Of a stretch of DNA of 64,000 nt, positions 9,410 through 17,112 are shown in pieces. The stretch lies in assembly GCA_913019975.1 (NCBI GenBank), contig CAJWBH010000017.1, positions 1 to 64,000 of the forward strand. Reading direction: 5' to 3'. How positions within the stretch are numbered: position 1 is the first letter of the stretch; each line of letters begins with the position of its first letter. Position numbers and translations under genes: made by a program. The DNA is from Thalassolituus maritimus (GTDB lineage: Bacteria > Pseudomonadota > Gammaproteobacteria > Pseudomonadales > Oceanobacteraceae). The notes under the pieces are model-generated. The model was not told the DNA's origin, did not search any database, and saw nothing but the letters and a program-made list of their open reading frames with translations.

Positions 9410-9724
9410 AAGAAAAAGCCGCACTGCTTGGGGTCAGTGCGGCTTTCTGAGTCGGGTGGTGCCGGATGTTGTTATTGTTATGCCCAGCAACCATGTCGAC
9501 AGATGTTTTGAATGGGCATCCCCTGCCTCATTTTTTATTGTTGTTGTCGGCGCTCAATGCGCATTCAAAACATTTGTCACCGAGGCCTTTGTTATTTTTA
9601 TTGTTGGCCCTTCTTCTCTACCCGATCCCGTTGGAAGCACTTTGTTATTTTTATTGGTGCGCTTCGTTCTGAGATCTTGCTGAGGCGTCGCATTTGTTAT
9701 TTTTATAGTTTGCGTTGCTCTCTG
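9410..9724 (-). ncRNA. CrcZ-like small RNA, copy 1
   Basis: Predicted transcript of about 315 nt, running from a +1 inferred at 9724 (12 bases after the sigma-54 -12 element) to an intrinsic terminator. It holds five A-rich A-R-N repeats, given here as plus-strand positions: 9468-9480, 9531-9546, 9588-9605, 9641-9656 and 9693-9711. The clearest reads AACAAUAAAAAUAACAAA in RNA, six A-R-N triplets. Several motifs are bracketed by short complementary arms (GGCC/GGCC, GCAC/GTGC), which would show them in loops. Established for Pseudomonas: CrcZ lies between cbrB and pcnB, is CbrB/sigma-54 dependent and titrates Hfq/Crc through such motifs. Homology is inferred from position, promoter and motif, not from primary sequence identity. 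Confidence 0.85.
9413..9443 (-). terminator. Terminator of sRNA copy 1
   Basis: On the minus strand a perfect 9-bp stem (GCCGCACTG/CAGTGCGGC) with an 8-base loop is followed directly by TTTTTC. It ends sRNA copy 1 and would also insulate pcnB from its strong promoter. Confidence 0.9.
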
Positions 9725-9734
9725 ATGAATATAA

Positions 9735-9751
9735 AGCGAATGGTGTGCCAA
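9735..9751 (-). promoter_or_regulatory. Sigma-54 promoter, copy 1
   Basis: The minus strand reads TTGGCACACCATTCGCT. The invariant GG (-24) and GC (-12) are exactly 12 bases apart, and TTGGCAC is a perfect -24 block; the -12 block TCGC is slightly off TTGC. Predicted +1 is 9724. Confidence 0.88.
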
Positions 9752-9769
9752 CTTTTAAAAACCTATATA

Positions 9770-9883
9770 TATCAATAGCTTATGTTTCATTGCCCCGGTT
9801 TTTGAGTTGTGCTGTGGGCCGAAGTGTTACGAAAGATTACGTATTGTGTAACCCACAGGTAACAAACTTCAGGAAACGTAACA
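9770..9883 (-). promoter_or_regulatory. IHF-like site and CbrB-type boxes, copy 1
   Basis: A perfect match to the IHF consensus WATCAANNNNTTR lies at 9770-9782 (plus strand). Further upstream of the promoter are TGTTAC (9825-9830), GTAAC (9848-9852), GTAACA (9859-9864) and GTAACA (9878-9883). TGTTAC is 17 bases from the first GTAAC and 28 from the second, one helical turn apart. Paired TGTTAC/GTAACA half-sites are, as I recall, the CbrB recognition pattern in Pseudomonas; the assignment to CbrB is inference. Confidence 0.75.
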
Positions 9884-9981
9884 CTGAGTAAATGTTCAAT
9901 CAGCCTTACGCCGGATGCCACTGAAGAGTAAACCGTCGAGAGGTTATGAAGAGGTCGAATCGGGTAGGGCGAATTTCAGGC

Positions 9982-10214
9982 AATAAAAAAGCCGCAGGTG
10001 CGGCTTCTTGGATTCTTTCTGCAGTCTTGTTTGGACGCCTCTGTTATTTTTATTGTTAGCGGCCCAACTGTCTTATTTTTCTCTGATCTTCCGTACTTCT
10101 TATTGTTTGTGAAGGGGTCCTTCACTGGGCTTGCTGATTATTTTTATTGTTTGCGTTTCAGCGGCAAGCCCGGCAGTCCGACTTTGTTATTTTTATTTGT
10201 GTCGTCCTGCTGTA
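9982..10214 (-). ncRNA. CrcZ-like small RNA, copy 2
   Basis: Predicted transcript of about 233 nt from +1 near 10214 to a terminator. A-R-N motifs lie at plus-strand positions 10042-10058, 10070-10085 (weak), 10096-10111, 10136-10152 and 10183-10200. The fourth sits in the apical part of a strong hairpin: an 8-bp stem pairs 10127-10134 (GGGCTTGC) with 10164-10171 (GCAAGCCC). The primary sequence differs from copies 1 and 3 outside the motifs, but layout, strand, promoter type and terminator are the same, which indicates an old tandem duplication with diverging bodies. The role as an Hfq/Crc decoy is inferred from the Pseudomonas CrcZ model. Confidence 0.83.
9985..10004 (-). terminator. Terminator of sRNA copy 2
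   Basis: On the minus strand GCCGC-ACCT-GCGGC is followed by six T residues. The same caataaaaaa-gccgc phrase recurs at the end of copy 3, so the terminators of copies 2 and 3 are the most alike. Confidence 0.88.
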
Positions 10215-10224
10215 CGTAAATTAA

Positions 10225-10241
10225 TGCCAAGACCGTGCCAG
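10225..10241 (-). promoter_or_regulatory. Sigma-54 promoter, copy 2
   Basis: The minus strand reads CTGGCACGGTCTTGGCA. The -24 block CTGGCACG is a full match and the -24 GG to -12 GC spacing is exactly 12. Predicted +1 is 10214. Confidence 0.9.
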
Positions 10242-10259
10242 TTTTTAAAAGTCTTTATT

Positions 10260-10414
10260 TTTCAATGGTTTATGGTTTTTGTTGGCGGGCATTAGGCGCA
10301 TTTTTACAGAAAGTGTTACGTAACATTACGCTGACATATGTCTATTGGTAACAGTTGGGCGAGTGGGGTAACACTTTAGTCGAAGTGTTTTGCCTGGGGT
10401 AACAAAGACGTTAC
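10260..10414 (-). promoter_or_regulatory. IHF-like site and CbrB-type boxes, copy 2
   Basis: An IHF-like site with one mismatch lies at 10260-10272, at the same offset (34 bases) from the -12 element as in copy 1. Boxes follow: a perfect palindrome TGTTACGTAACA (10314-10325), then GTAACA at 10348-10353, 10368-10373 and 10399-10404, and GTTAC at 10410-10414. TGTTAC to the second GTAACA is 28 bases, as in copy 1. Confidence 0.75.
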
Positions 10415-10461
10415 CGATCGGGAATGATTGCTGAGCTAGTACTGATGCCTGACGAGCAGGC

Positions 10462-10724
10462 AATAAAAAAGCCGCTCAGGCGGCTCTTCAGGGGCGTTAT
10501 TCTTATTATTCTGTGCTGCCACAGGTGTCATCGTCGTTTTGAATAGGCAGAGCTTCTGTTTTTATTCTTATTCTGTCTCTGCTCATTCGAAACTAACAAT
10601 GGTGGCCATTGTCGTTTTTGTTATGAGGTTGGGAATTGCCGGCGCTTTATTATTTTTATTAGTGCGCCTCCCGCTTACCGGCAGTGTCTCTTTGTTATTT
10701 TTATTCATGGACACCAGCTCAGTA
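10462..10724 (-). ncRNA. CrcZ-like small RNA, copy 3
   Basis: Predicted transcript of about 263 nt from +1 near 10724 to a terminator. A-R-N motifs lie at plus-strand positions 10496-10513, 10556-10575, 10614-10624, 10646-10663 and 10691-10706. Three are framed by perfect arms: GCAGAG/CTCTGC (10547-10552 with 10577-10582), GGCGC/GCGCC (10641-10645 with 10664-10668) and GTGTC/GACAC (10684-10688 with 10710-10714). Two motifs contain AAG triplets (AAUAAGAAU), unlike copy 1. This unit is nearest to cbrB and could also receive read-through, as no separate cbrB terminator is visible before it. Confidence 0.83.
10465..10485 (-). terminator. Terminator of sRNA copy 3
   Basis: On the minus strand AGCCGC-CTGA-GCGGC is followed by six T residues. 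It would also stop transcripts that run on from cbrB. Confidence 0.88.
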
Positions 10725-10734
10725 CTGTCTATAA

Positions 10735-10751
10735 AGCCAAACCCGTGCCAA
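10735..10751 (-). promoter_or_regulatory. Sigma-54 promoter, copy 3
   Basis: The minus strand reads TTGGCACGGGTTTGGCT. Both blocks are close to consensus and the GG/GC spacing is exactly 12. Predicted +1 is 10724. Confidence 0.92.
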
Positions 10752-10769
10752 TTATTAAAAAATCAATAA

Positions 10770-10954
10770 AAACAACAACTTATGAAAATACACCTGTCTA
10801 TAATTATAGACAGTTAGACTAAAGTGTTACGAACTGTGAGCCATTAGGTAACAGTTTTGATACCTGAGTAACACTCTGTAACTGGATTCGTTACATGCGT
10901 AACAGAAAGGATGGAGGGCTGTCCTGAAAGGAATGTGTAACAGTGGGGGTAACA
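10770..10954 (-). promoter_or_regulatory. IHF-like site and CbrB-type boxes, copy 3
   Basis: An IHF-like site with one mismatch lies at 10770-10782, the same 34-base offset as in the other copies. Boxes: TGTTAC 10825-10830, GTAACA 10848-10853 (17 apart, as in copy 1), GTAACA 10868-10873, GTAAC 10878-10882, GTTAC 10890-10894, GTAACA 10899-10904, 10937-10942 and 10949-10954. This is the densest cluster and it reaches to 21 bases from the cbrB stop codon. Confidence 0.75.
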
Positions 10955-10975
10955 AAAGGAGTGGCCGAGATGGAA

Positions 10976-12379
10976 TCAGCGGCCACCTTTTTTGCGTGGA
11001 ATGCCAAGGCGCTGGCGACGTTCCCACAGCGATTTACGTGAAATTCCCAGCTTTTTAGCCAGTTCGGTCTCGGTCATGGACGCTTCGTTCTCGAGTACGA
11101 AGTGCACAAAGTAATCGTCCAATGACAGATCACCCTGCTGCTCGTCGTTCTGGTCCGTAGGCTGGTATGGGTTGTCTTCGACCAGGCTGTTACGCATGGA
11201 GTCACTGATGTAACGATCAGGGCTGACTTCGATGCCCAGCAGGTCAGGTTCAACCTCATCAGACTCAGCGAGGATGACAGAGCGCTCAACAGCGTTCTCC
11301 AGCTCGCGCACATTGCCGGGCCAGTGGTAATCACGAATCGCTTTCAACGAGGCATCGTTAAAGCACATCGGCGCCTGAGCCATTTTCTCACAGGCGCGTG
11401 CCAACATAGCGGTGGCAATTTCAATGACATCTTCACCGCGGTCACGCAGAGGCGGCAGGTGCAGTTCCATTACGTTGAGGCGGTAATACAGATCTTCCCG
11501 GAATTCGCCCTGTGAGGAGAGTTCTTTCAGGTTGCGGTGTGTCGCAGCGACGAGGCGTACATTAACCTTCTGGCTTTGCACTGAACCGACGCGGCGGATC
11601 TCACCTTCCTGCAGAACGCGCAACAGTCGCGCCTGAGCTTCAAGAGGAAGCTCACCGATCTCATCCAGAAACAGGGTGCCGCCATCAGCAGCTTCCACCA
11701 GGCCTTGGCGTTGAGCGGTCGCACCGGTAAATGCGCCTTTCTCATGGCCGAACAGTTCGGACTCAATAAGGGTTTCAGGAATCGCCGCGCAGTTTACGGA
11801 GATCAACGGCTTGTCAGCGCGTCGGCTCTGATTGTGGATCGCCTTCGCGACCAGCTCTTTACCAGTTCCTGATTCGCCCTGAATAAGCACAGTGGCATCA
11901 GTCGGAGCGACTTTCGCAATTTTTCGGAACAACAGCTGCATTGGCTCGCAGCTGCCGATAATCCCGGTCTCAGAGGAAGGCACTGGTTCTGGCAGGTCTT
12001 CGTGGGTGTCGGTAGCGGTGTCGTCGGTATCTGTGCGCATCGCCAGGATACGCTCGACCGCCTGAATCATTTCGTCGTGATCAAAGGGTTTGGCAATGTA
12101 ATCAACCGCGCCGAGCTTCATGGCATCGACGGCAGAACGCAGGCTGGCGTAGCTGGTCATGATAAGAACCGGCACTTTACCTGCGAGCTCAATAAGGTCA
12201 GTGCCATGGCCACCAGGCAGTCTCAGGTCGCTGATGATCATGTCATAGCTGGTCAGGTCGAGCGCTTTGGCGGCATCGACAGAGTCTGCTTCAGTCACTT
12301 CATGATTATGGCGAGTTAACAGGCGACGCACCGCGTTGCGGATAATAGCTTCGTCTTCTACGACCAGAATATGACTCAT
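10976..12379 (-). CDS. cbrB: Sigma-54 response regulator CbrB
   Basis: CbrB is an NtrC-family activator of 467 residues. It has a receiver domain (phospho-acceptor Asp51 in IISDLRLPG), a sigma-54 AAA+ domain with Walker A GESGTGKE (168-175) and the sigma-54 contact loop GAFTGA (215-220), and a C-terminal Fis-type helix-turn-helix (LAKKLGISRKSLWERRQRLG). In Pseudomonas it switches on crcZ and controls carbon/nitrogen balance. Its ATG overlaps the cbrA stop by 4 bases. Three sigma-54 promoters with repeated TGTTAC/GTAACA boxes lie directly downstream, the obvious local targets. Length is close to the Pseudomonas protein (about 478). Confidence 0.95.
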   Translation of the reverse strand: MSHILVVEDEAIIRNAVRRLLTRHNHEVTEADSVDAAKALDLTSYDMIISDLRLPGGHGTDLIELAGKVPVLIMTSYASLRSAVDAMKLGAVDYIAKPFDHDEMIQAVERILAMRTDTDDTATDTHEDLPEPVPSSETGIIGSCEPMQLLFRKIAKVAPTDATVLIQGESGTGKELVAKAIHNQSRRADKPLISVNCAAIPETLIESELFGHEKGAFTGATAQRQGLVEAADGGTLFLDEIGELPLEAQARLLRVLQEGEIRRVGSVQSQKVNVRLVAATHRNLKELSSQGEFREDLYYRLNVMELHLPPLRDRGEDVIEIATAMLARACEKMAQAPMCFNDASLKAIRDYHWPGNVRELENAVERSVILAESDEVEPDLLGIEVSPDRYISDSMRNSLVEDNPYQPTDQNDEQQGDLSLDDYFVHFVLENEASMTETELAKKLGISRKSLWERRQRLGIPRKKGGR

Positions 12380-15306
12380 GAATGGTGATCCGTTAACTCA
12401 GGTTGTTCACAACGTGGAAGACTGACTGTAACACAGGTTCCGCGTCCGCTGGCCAATGGGCTGTCGATTGCGATGTGACCGTAGTGCTCTTCAATGATGC
12501 TGTAGACCAGTGATAGTCCCAGTCCTGTCCCTTTACCCACGTCTTTGGTGGTAAAAAATGGCTCAAATATATGATCGAGCGTTTCCGCCGGAATGCCGTG
12601 TCCGTCATCGATCACGCGGATTCTGACCTGCTGTTCATCCATATCGCCCTGAACCCAGATGGTGCCGCCGGCTTCGGAGGCATCGCGCGCGTTACCCAGC
12701 AGGTTTACAAACACCTGCACCAGACGCTGAGCATCTCCCATAGTCATCAGTTCGGGCGGGCAGTCGTTAATAAAATTGATGTCCTGACTGCGTTTACTCA
12801 GCTTAAGAAGCTGGATGGCCTCGTTAATACAGTAGGTGGCGTCGACCGGCTCGTGTTCTGTGCTGTGATGACCGGCATGAGAGAAGTTCATCAGTGATTG
12901 CACGATTCGGGTAACACGCTTGGTCTGTTCCTGAATCTGGTCGGCCATTTCCAGTAATTCCGGGTTGTCGGTCTCGTAACGCATGCTTTGCGCCAGACAG
13001 TCGATCCCCGTGATTGGGTTGCCAATTTCGTGGGCGACGCCGGCAGCAAGACGACCGATCGACGCAAGGCGCTCACTGTGCATCAGTTCTTCTTCAAGGA
13101 GCTGAGTTTCCGTCTGGTCCTCAAGCAGAATAACGGTACCGCCGGGCTGGCTGCCGCTGGGTTGCAGTACGGCTTTGTGCATACCAAACCAGCGTGGACG
13201 ACCGGCACTGTCGACCCGGTGCTTGTGTTTGTGCATGGCGTGGCTGGTCAGGAAGTCGGTCAGCATCGGGCCCCAGGGAGAAGGCAGGCGACTGACGTGC
13301 GAGCCCGTCACTTCACGGGATTCGGTACCCGTCAGTTGCGACATGACCTGATTCCACATCAATACTTCGCCATCCGGAGCGAGTGAGCATACCCCCATAG
13401 GAAGGCGCTCAAGTGTCTGGCGGTGATAACGTCGCAGGTTATCGAGTTCGCTGGCAAGACCGCCCAGGCGGCTGTGGAAACCTTCAAGGCGCTGCTCCAG
13501 CTGGAAGATGTCTTCGGTCAGCTCAACGTCTTTCTGGAAGGGCAGGTAGCGGTTCACCAGATCGTGAGCAACCGTCGGGCCCATCAGACCTGAGAGGTTG
13601 GCCTCCAGTCGGGCGCGCAGGCGGCGCAGAGCGTAGGGTCTGTCTTCGTAGGACGGAAGCTCAAGATCATCTAACGCCTGATAGACTTCGCGTTCTGCGA
13701 CGTAGCGTCCCAATGACGGTGTTAACGCATTGATGACTTCATTGGTGTTTACCGCTTGCAGAGGCAGACGCGATGGGCGTGACACGTTATCAATCGAGCA
13801 GGCATCCGCTGCTGATTGCTCTTCGGCGCTGCGTTTGGTGCTCAGGCTGATAATGACAAACAGCAGGAAATTGATACCAATCGCAGTAATGGCCGACAAG
13901 TGCCAGTTGCCTTCATCGGTCGGCGGTAAGAAGAACGGAATTTCCCAGCCCAGTGCCAGCTCACAGAACGGAAGTAAAAGACCATAGATCCAGGTGACGG
14001 TGCCGACGACCAGACCAACGATAAAACCTTTGCGGTTGGACTGAGGCCAGTACAGTAAGCCAAGAATACCAGGCAGGAATTGCGAGCAGGCAACGAACCC
14101 GAGAATGCCCAGCTGACTGAGGTCGAGATCAGAGCCGACGATGCGGTAGAAGCCATACGCCAGTAACAGGATTACCCCAATCAGTGAGCGGCGCATCCAC
14201 AGCAACCAACGATAGAAATCGTAGCGTGGTGCAGGCTTATAAACCGGGAGCACCAGATGGTTGAGGAACATAGCCGCGGTCGACAGGGTGGTAACAATGA
14301 TGATGCCAGACGCAGCCGCCAGGCCGCCGACAAAAATCATCACAGTCAGAAATTCAGATTCCAGCGCCAGGCCAATGCCCAGTGCAAAGTAGGATGGGTC
14401 ACTGTCGACGTTCAGATAGTAGCCAGCCCACAGAATAGGTGGCACCGACAGGCTCATGATCAGCAGAAAGAGTGGAAAGCCCCAGCTCGCATGTTTCAGT
14501 GCGCTCGGGTTGGTATTCTCGGTGAAGGCCATATGGAACATGTGCGGCATCGCCACCGCAGCCGCAAAGAACATCAGCAGCAGGGTTCGCCATGGGCCAT
14601 CCTGAAGTCTTACCTGTTCGCGTGCGAGCTGGGCCTGATTGTCTGATAACCACTGTTCCAGACCGCCGACCTCAGGGAATACGCCAAACAGAACCACGCC
14701 GCCCAGGACAAGAATGGCGACCAGCTTAAGAACGGATTCAAAGGCAATGGCGAACACCAGCCCTTCGTGTTTCTCACGTGGAGACACATGGCGCGCACCA
14801 AACAGAATGGCGAACAGGATCATGATCAGACAGTAGGCCAGCGCCAGATTCTCAACCGGCCATTCGCGGTTCAGCAGGTAGAGTGTGTCGCCAATGGCGG
14901 TGATCTGCAGCGTCAGCATCGGAATCACAACCGCCAGCATGATCAGGGACACCGTGATCCCAGCCCATCGCGACCGGTAACGGAAGGCGAGTAAGTCAGC
15001 CAGAGAGCTTAGTTGATAGGTCCGGGTGATCTGTAGAATCGGTTTCAGCAGAATCGGGGACATGACAAAGGCCCCGGAAATACCCATGTAGTAGGCGAGG
15101 AAGCCATAACCGTATTGGTTAGCCAGACCGACAGAGCCGTAAAACGCCCAGGCGCTGGCGTAGACACCCAAAGACAGCACATACACCAGAGGGTGGCGTA
15201 CCCAGGCGCGGGGTAGCCAGTTGCGCTCGACGGCATAGGCCGCGAGAAAGAGAGAAAACAGATAGCCAACGCCGAGGAGCGCCAGCTGACCAAGGCTAAA
15301 CGTCAT
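12376..15306 (-). CDS. cbrA: Sensor kinase CbrA with transporter-like N-terminus
   Basis: From the ATG at 15306 the protein has 976 residues, near the 983 of Pseudomonas CbrA. The first half, roughly residues 1-500, is a sodium/solute symporter (SSS)-like multi-helix membrane region. A linker, a PAS-like segment (LPMGVCSLAPDGEVLMWN) and a histidine kinase core follow, with the H-box histidine at about residue 759 (GVAHEIGNP) and an HATPase C-terminus (GKGTGLGLSL). The start at 15306 has an AAGGA ribosome-binding site and overlaps the upstream small ORF by 11 bases; the longer ORF start at 15348 is rejected. Partner of CbrB. The signal it senses is not evident from sequence. Confidence 0.95.
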   Translation of the reverse strand: MTFSLGQLALLGVGYLFSLFLAAYAVERNWLPRAWVRHPLVYVLSLGVYASAWAFYGSVGLANQYGYGFLAYYMGISGAFVMSPILLKPILQITRTYQLSSLADLLAFRYRSRWAGITVSLIMLAVVIPMLTLQITAIGDTLYLLNREWPVENLALAYCLIMILFAILFGARHVSPREKHEGLVFAIAFESVLKLVAILVLGGVVLFGVFPEVGGLEQWLSDNQAQLAREQVRLQDGPWRTLLLMFFAAAVAMPHMFHMAFTENTNPSALKHASWGFPLFLLIMSLSVPPILWAGYYLNVDSDPSYFALGIGLALESEFLTVMIFVGGLAAASGIIIVTTLSTAAMFLNHLVLPVYKPAPRYDFYRWLLWMRRSLIGVILLLAYGFYRIVGSDLDLSQLGILGFVACSQFLPGILGLLYWPQSNRKGFIVGLVVGTVTWIYGLLLPFCELALGWEIPFFLPPTDEGNWHLSAITAIGINFLLFVIISLSTKRSAEEQSAADACSIDNVSRPSRLPLQAVNTNEVINALTPSLGRYVAEREVYQALDDLELPSYEDRPYALRRLRARLEANLSGLMGPTVAHDLVNRYLPFQKDVELTEDIFQLEQRLEGFHSRLGGLASELDNLRRYHRQTLERLPMGVCSLAPDGEVLMWNQVMSQLTGTESREVTGSHVSRLPSPWGPMLTDFLTSHAMHKHKHRVDSAGRPRWFGMHKAVLQPSGSQPGGTVILLEDQTETQLLEEELMHSERLASIGRLAAGVAHEIGNPITGIDCLAQSMRYETDNPELLEMADQIQEQTKRVTRIVQSLMNFSHAGHHSTEHEPVDATYCINEAIQLLKLSKRSQDINFINDCPPELMTMGDAQRLVQVFVNLLGNARDASEAGGTIWVQGDMDEQQVRIRVIDDGHGIPAETLDHIFEPFFTTKDVGKGTGLGLSLVYSIIEEHYGHIAIDSPLASGRGTCVTVSLPRCEQPELTDHHS

Positions 15307-15475
15307 CGTTGTCCTTCTGCTTGCTGTTAAACCAGATGTAGAGAGCAATCAGAAGCGCCCAGATACCGAATGGACGATACCAGGCGGCACGGTCGTCGAG
15401 CCACCAGTCCATCATGACTGGAGAAATAAGATAGATGCCAACCAGCATCAGCAGACTGAGGCGATAATCGTACAT
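15296..15475 (-). CDS. CbrX-like small membrane protein
   Basis: A 59-codon ORF ending 11 bases inside cbrA. It encodes a protein with two likely membrane helices (about residues 6-22 and 36-50) separated by a WWLDDRAAWYRPFG loop, and a charged C-terminus (SKQKDNDDV). The cbrA ribosome-binding site and ATG lie inside its last codons, so cbrA translation is probably coupled to it. In Pseudomonas a small ORF called cbrX occupies this position upstream of cbrA; the assignment here is by position, size and hydrophobicity only. Confidence 0.75.
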   Translation of the reverse strand: MYDYRLSLLMLVGIYLISPVMMDWWLDDRAAWYRPFGIWALLIALYIWFNSKQKDNDDV

Positions 15476-15525
15476 TTAGCGCTCTGGGTGTTTGGTTGCC
15501 CAGAGGTTATCACACCAGACGCTGA

Positions 15526-16404
15526 TTATGTGCGTTGAAATGGCCCGGGCGCAGGCATAGATTGCTCGCCTTTCAAGGGCGCGGGGTTCCAGTGACTGAC
15601 AGCCCAGTTTAAGAGCTCGTCCGCTGGCGCGCCAAGCAGGGTTTGTGGTGGTGACTGGCGCAACCAGTTCAGGGCCTGCCAGAGAGTTTCATTGATGCGT
15701 TGATCCGAGAGCGGCAGAGCCAGGTTCTGTTTACTCAACTTCTGGCCATTCTGTTCGACCGCCACTGGAATATGACTGTACTGCGGGACACTGAGAGACA
15801 ATGCCTGTTGCAGCAGATATTGACGAACGGTGGAGTCGATCAGGTCGATACCGCGAACGACATGAGTGATTTCCTGTGCGGCGTCATCGACGACGACGGC
15901 AAGCTGATAAGACCAGAAGCCGTCGCGGCGACGAATAACAAAATCACCGATTTCATCAGCGAGGTCATAGCGGTGATCAGGCTGCAGGCCATCGTGCAGA
16001 GTAGTAACTCCGCCGGGGCAGAGGAAACGCCAGGCGAAATCATGATCGGCGGGTGCTGGACAGACGCCCAGATGAAGTTCTCCACCAAGCTGCTTACGGG
16101 AACAGGCACAGGGAAAGGCATCGCCCTGATCACGTAGTTTATCCAGTGCCGCCTGATAGAGTTCACCACGCTGGCTCTGATAAACAATGTCACCATCCCA
16201 GTGAAGACCATAAGCATCAAGAATCCGTAGAATCTCAGAGGCTGCTGTCGGGTCTTCGCGGGGAGGGTCGAGATCTTCGATGCGGACCAACCACTGTCCA
16301 TGACAGTGTCGTGCATCCAGATAGCTGGCGAGTGCGGCCAGCAGAGAGCCAAAATGAAGAGGCCCGGTCGGGGAGGGAGCAAAACGCCCGATGTAATCAG
16401 TCAT
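15526..16404 (-). CDS. gluQ: Glutamyl-Q tRNA(Asp) synthetase
   Basis: A 292-residue shortened paralogue of glutamyl-tRNA synthetase that attaches glutamate to queuosine in tRNA(Asp). The HIGH-type motif appears as FAPSPTGPLHFGSL at the N-terminus and the KMSKS-type motif as KLSKQN. A CACSRKQL segment with a later Cys fits the zinc site of the family. It lacks the anticodon-binding domain of a true GltX, and the length agrees with GluQ. The dksA-gluQ pairing is common in gammaproteobacteria; here 63 bases separate dksA from gluQ on the same strand. Confidence 0.95.
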   Translation of the reverse strand: MTDYIGRFAPSPTGPLHFGSLLAALASYLDARHCHGQWLVRIEDLDPPREDPTAASEILRILDAYGLHWDGDIVYQSQRGELYQAALDKLRDQGDAFPCACSRKQLGGELHLGVCPAPADHDFAWRFLCPGGVTTLHDGLQPDHRYDLADEIGDFVIRRRDGFWSYQLAVVVDDAAQEITHVVRGIDLIDSTVRQYLLQQALSLSVPQYSHIPVAVEQNGQKLSKQNLALPLSDQRINETLWQALNWLRQSPPQTLLGAPADELLNWAVSHWNPAPLKGEQSMPAPGPFQRT

Positions 16405-16467
16405 AGATGTGTTCCGGCAGGCAGTTTATTGCGCTGCCCACCGGTCACTGAACTAAAGCGTCGGAGC

Positions 16468-16902
16468 TTATACGCCGAGTTGCTTTTCCTTGATCTCTGC
16501 AAGGGTCTTGCAGTCGATGCACAGGTCAGCAGTTGGGCGGGCTTCAAGACGACGGATACCGATCTCAACGCCACAGGCTTCGCAGTAGCCGTAGTCGTCC
16601 TTATCTATCAGATCGATGGTTTTCTCGATTTTCTTAAGTAGTTTCCGCTCGCGATCACGGGTACGCAGTTCAAGGTTGAACTCTTCTTCCTGGCTGGCAC
16701 GATCATTCGGATCAGCGTAGTTGTTGAGTTCGGTCTGCATGTGCTCTTTTGTGCGGTCAACTTCTTCCATCAGCTCCTGGCGCCAGTTGCCGAGGATTTT
16801 GCGGAAGTGATCCTGTTGCGCTTCATTCATATACTCCTCGCCTTCTTTCAGGTCGTATGGAGTAAAGTCAGACAGGGCAAATTCTTTTTTCTCTTGCGGC
16901 AT
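16468..16902 (-). CDS. dksA: RNA polymerase-binding regulator DksA
   Basis: DksA (144 residues) enters the RNA polymerase secondary channel and, with ppGpp, mediates the stringent response. The coiled-coil region contains [19 protein letters not shown], and the four-Cys zinc motif is CEACG...CIDCK near the C-terminus. Acidic residues of the coiled-coil tip are in [17 protein letters not shown]-type ribosome-binding site precedes the ATG. It lies upstream of gluQ in the same direction. Confidence 0.97.
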   Translation of the reverse strand: MPQEKKEFALSDFTPYDLKEGEEYMNEAQQDHFRKILGNWRQELMEEVDRTKEHMQTELNNYADPNDRASQEEEFNLELRTRDRERKLLKKIEKTIDLIDKDDYGYCEACGVEIGIRRLEARPTADLCIDCKTLAEIKEKQLGV

Positions 16903-17112
16903 TTCTCTTGTGCCTCACCTGTTCAAATAATAGTCACGCATCAGCGCTTTTCTGAGCAATGCATCAGATGCGCAAAAAATACAAGGCCGGGAAACTATCA
17001 GATAACATCGCCAGCGCCAATACTTTTATGTGTTCATTTGTGAGTTCATATCCTGCTGTGCTAACACCTAATCTGGCACAATAGCCCATAAATCTTCAAA
17101 AATTTGAGAACT

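Noticed and set aside
9588-10706. Recurring TTTGTTATTTTTATTG units as a CRISPR or microsatellite
   Set aside because: Spacing is irregular, units vary in sequence and are framed by arms, and no cas genes are present. A-R-N motifs in sRNAs explain them better.
9456-10769. Several plus-strand ORFs of 65-88 codons between pcnB and cbrB
   Set aside because: They are Phe/Leu-rich translations of the T-rich antisense of the sRNA motifs, lack ribosome-binding sites and run against three sigma-54 promoters and terminators.
15307-15348. Upstream start of cbrA giving 990 residues
   Set aside because: The added residues are not membrane-like, and the ATG at 15306 has a clear AAGGA and matches family length.
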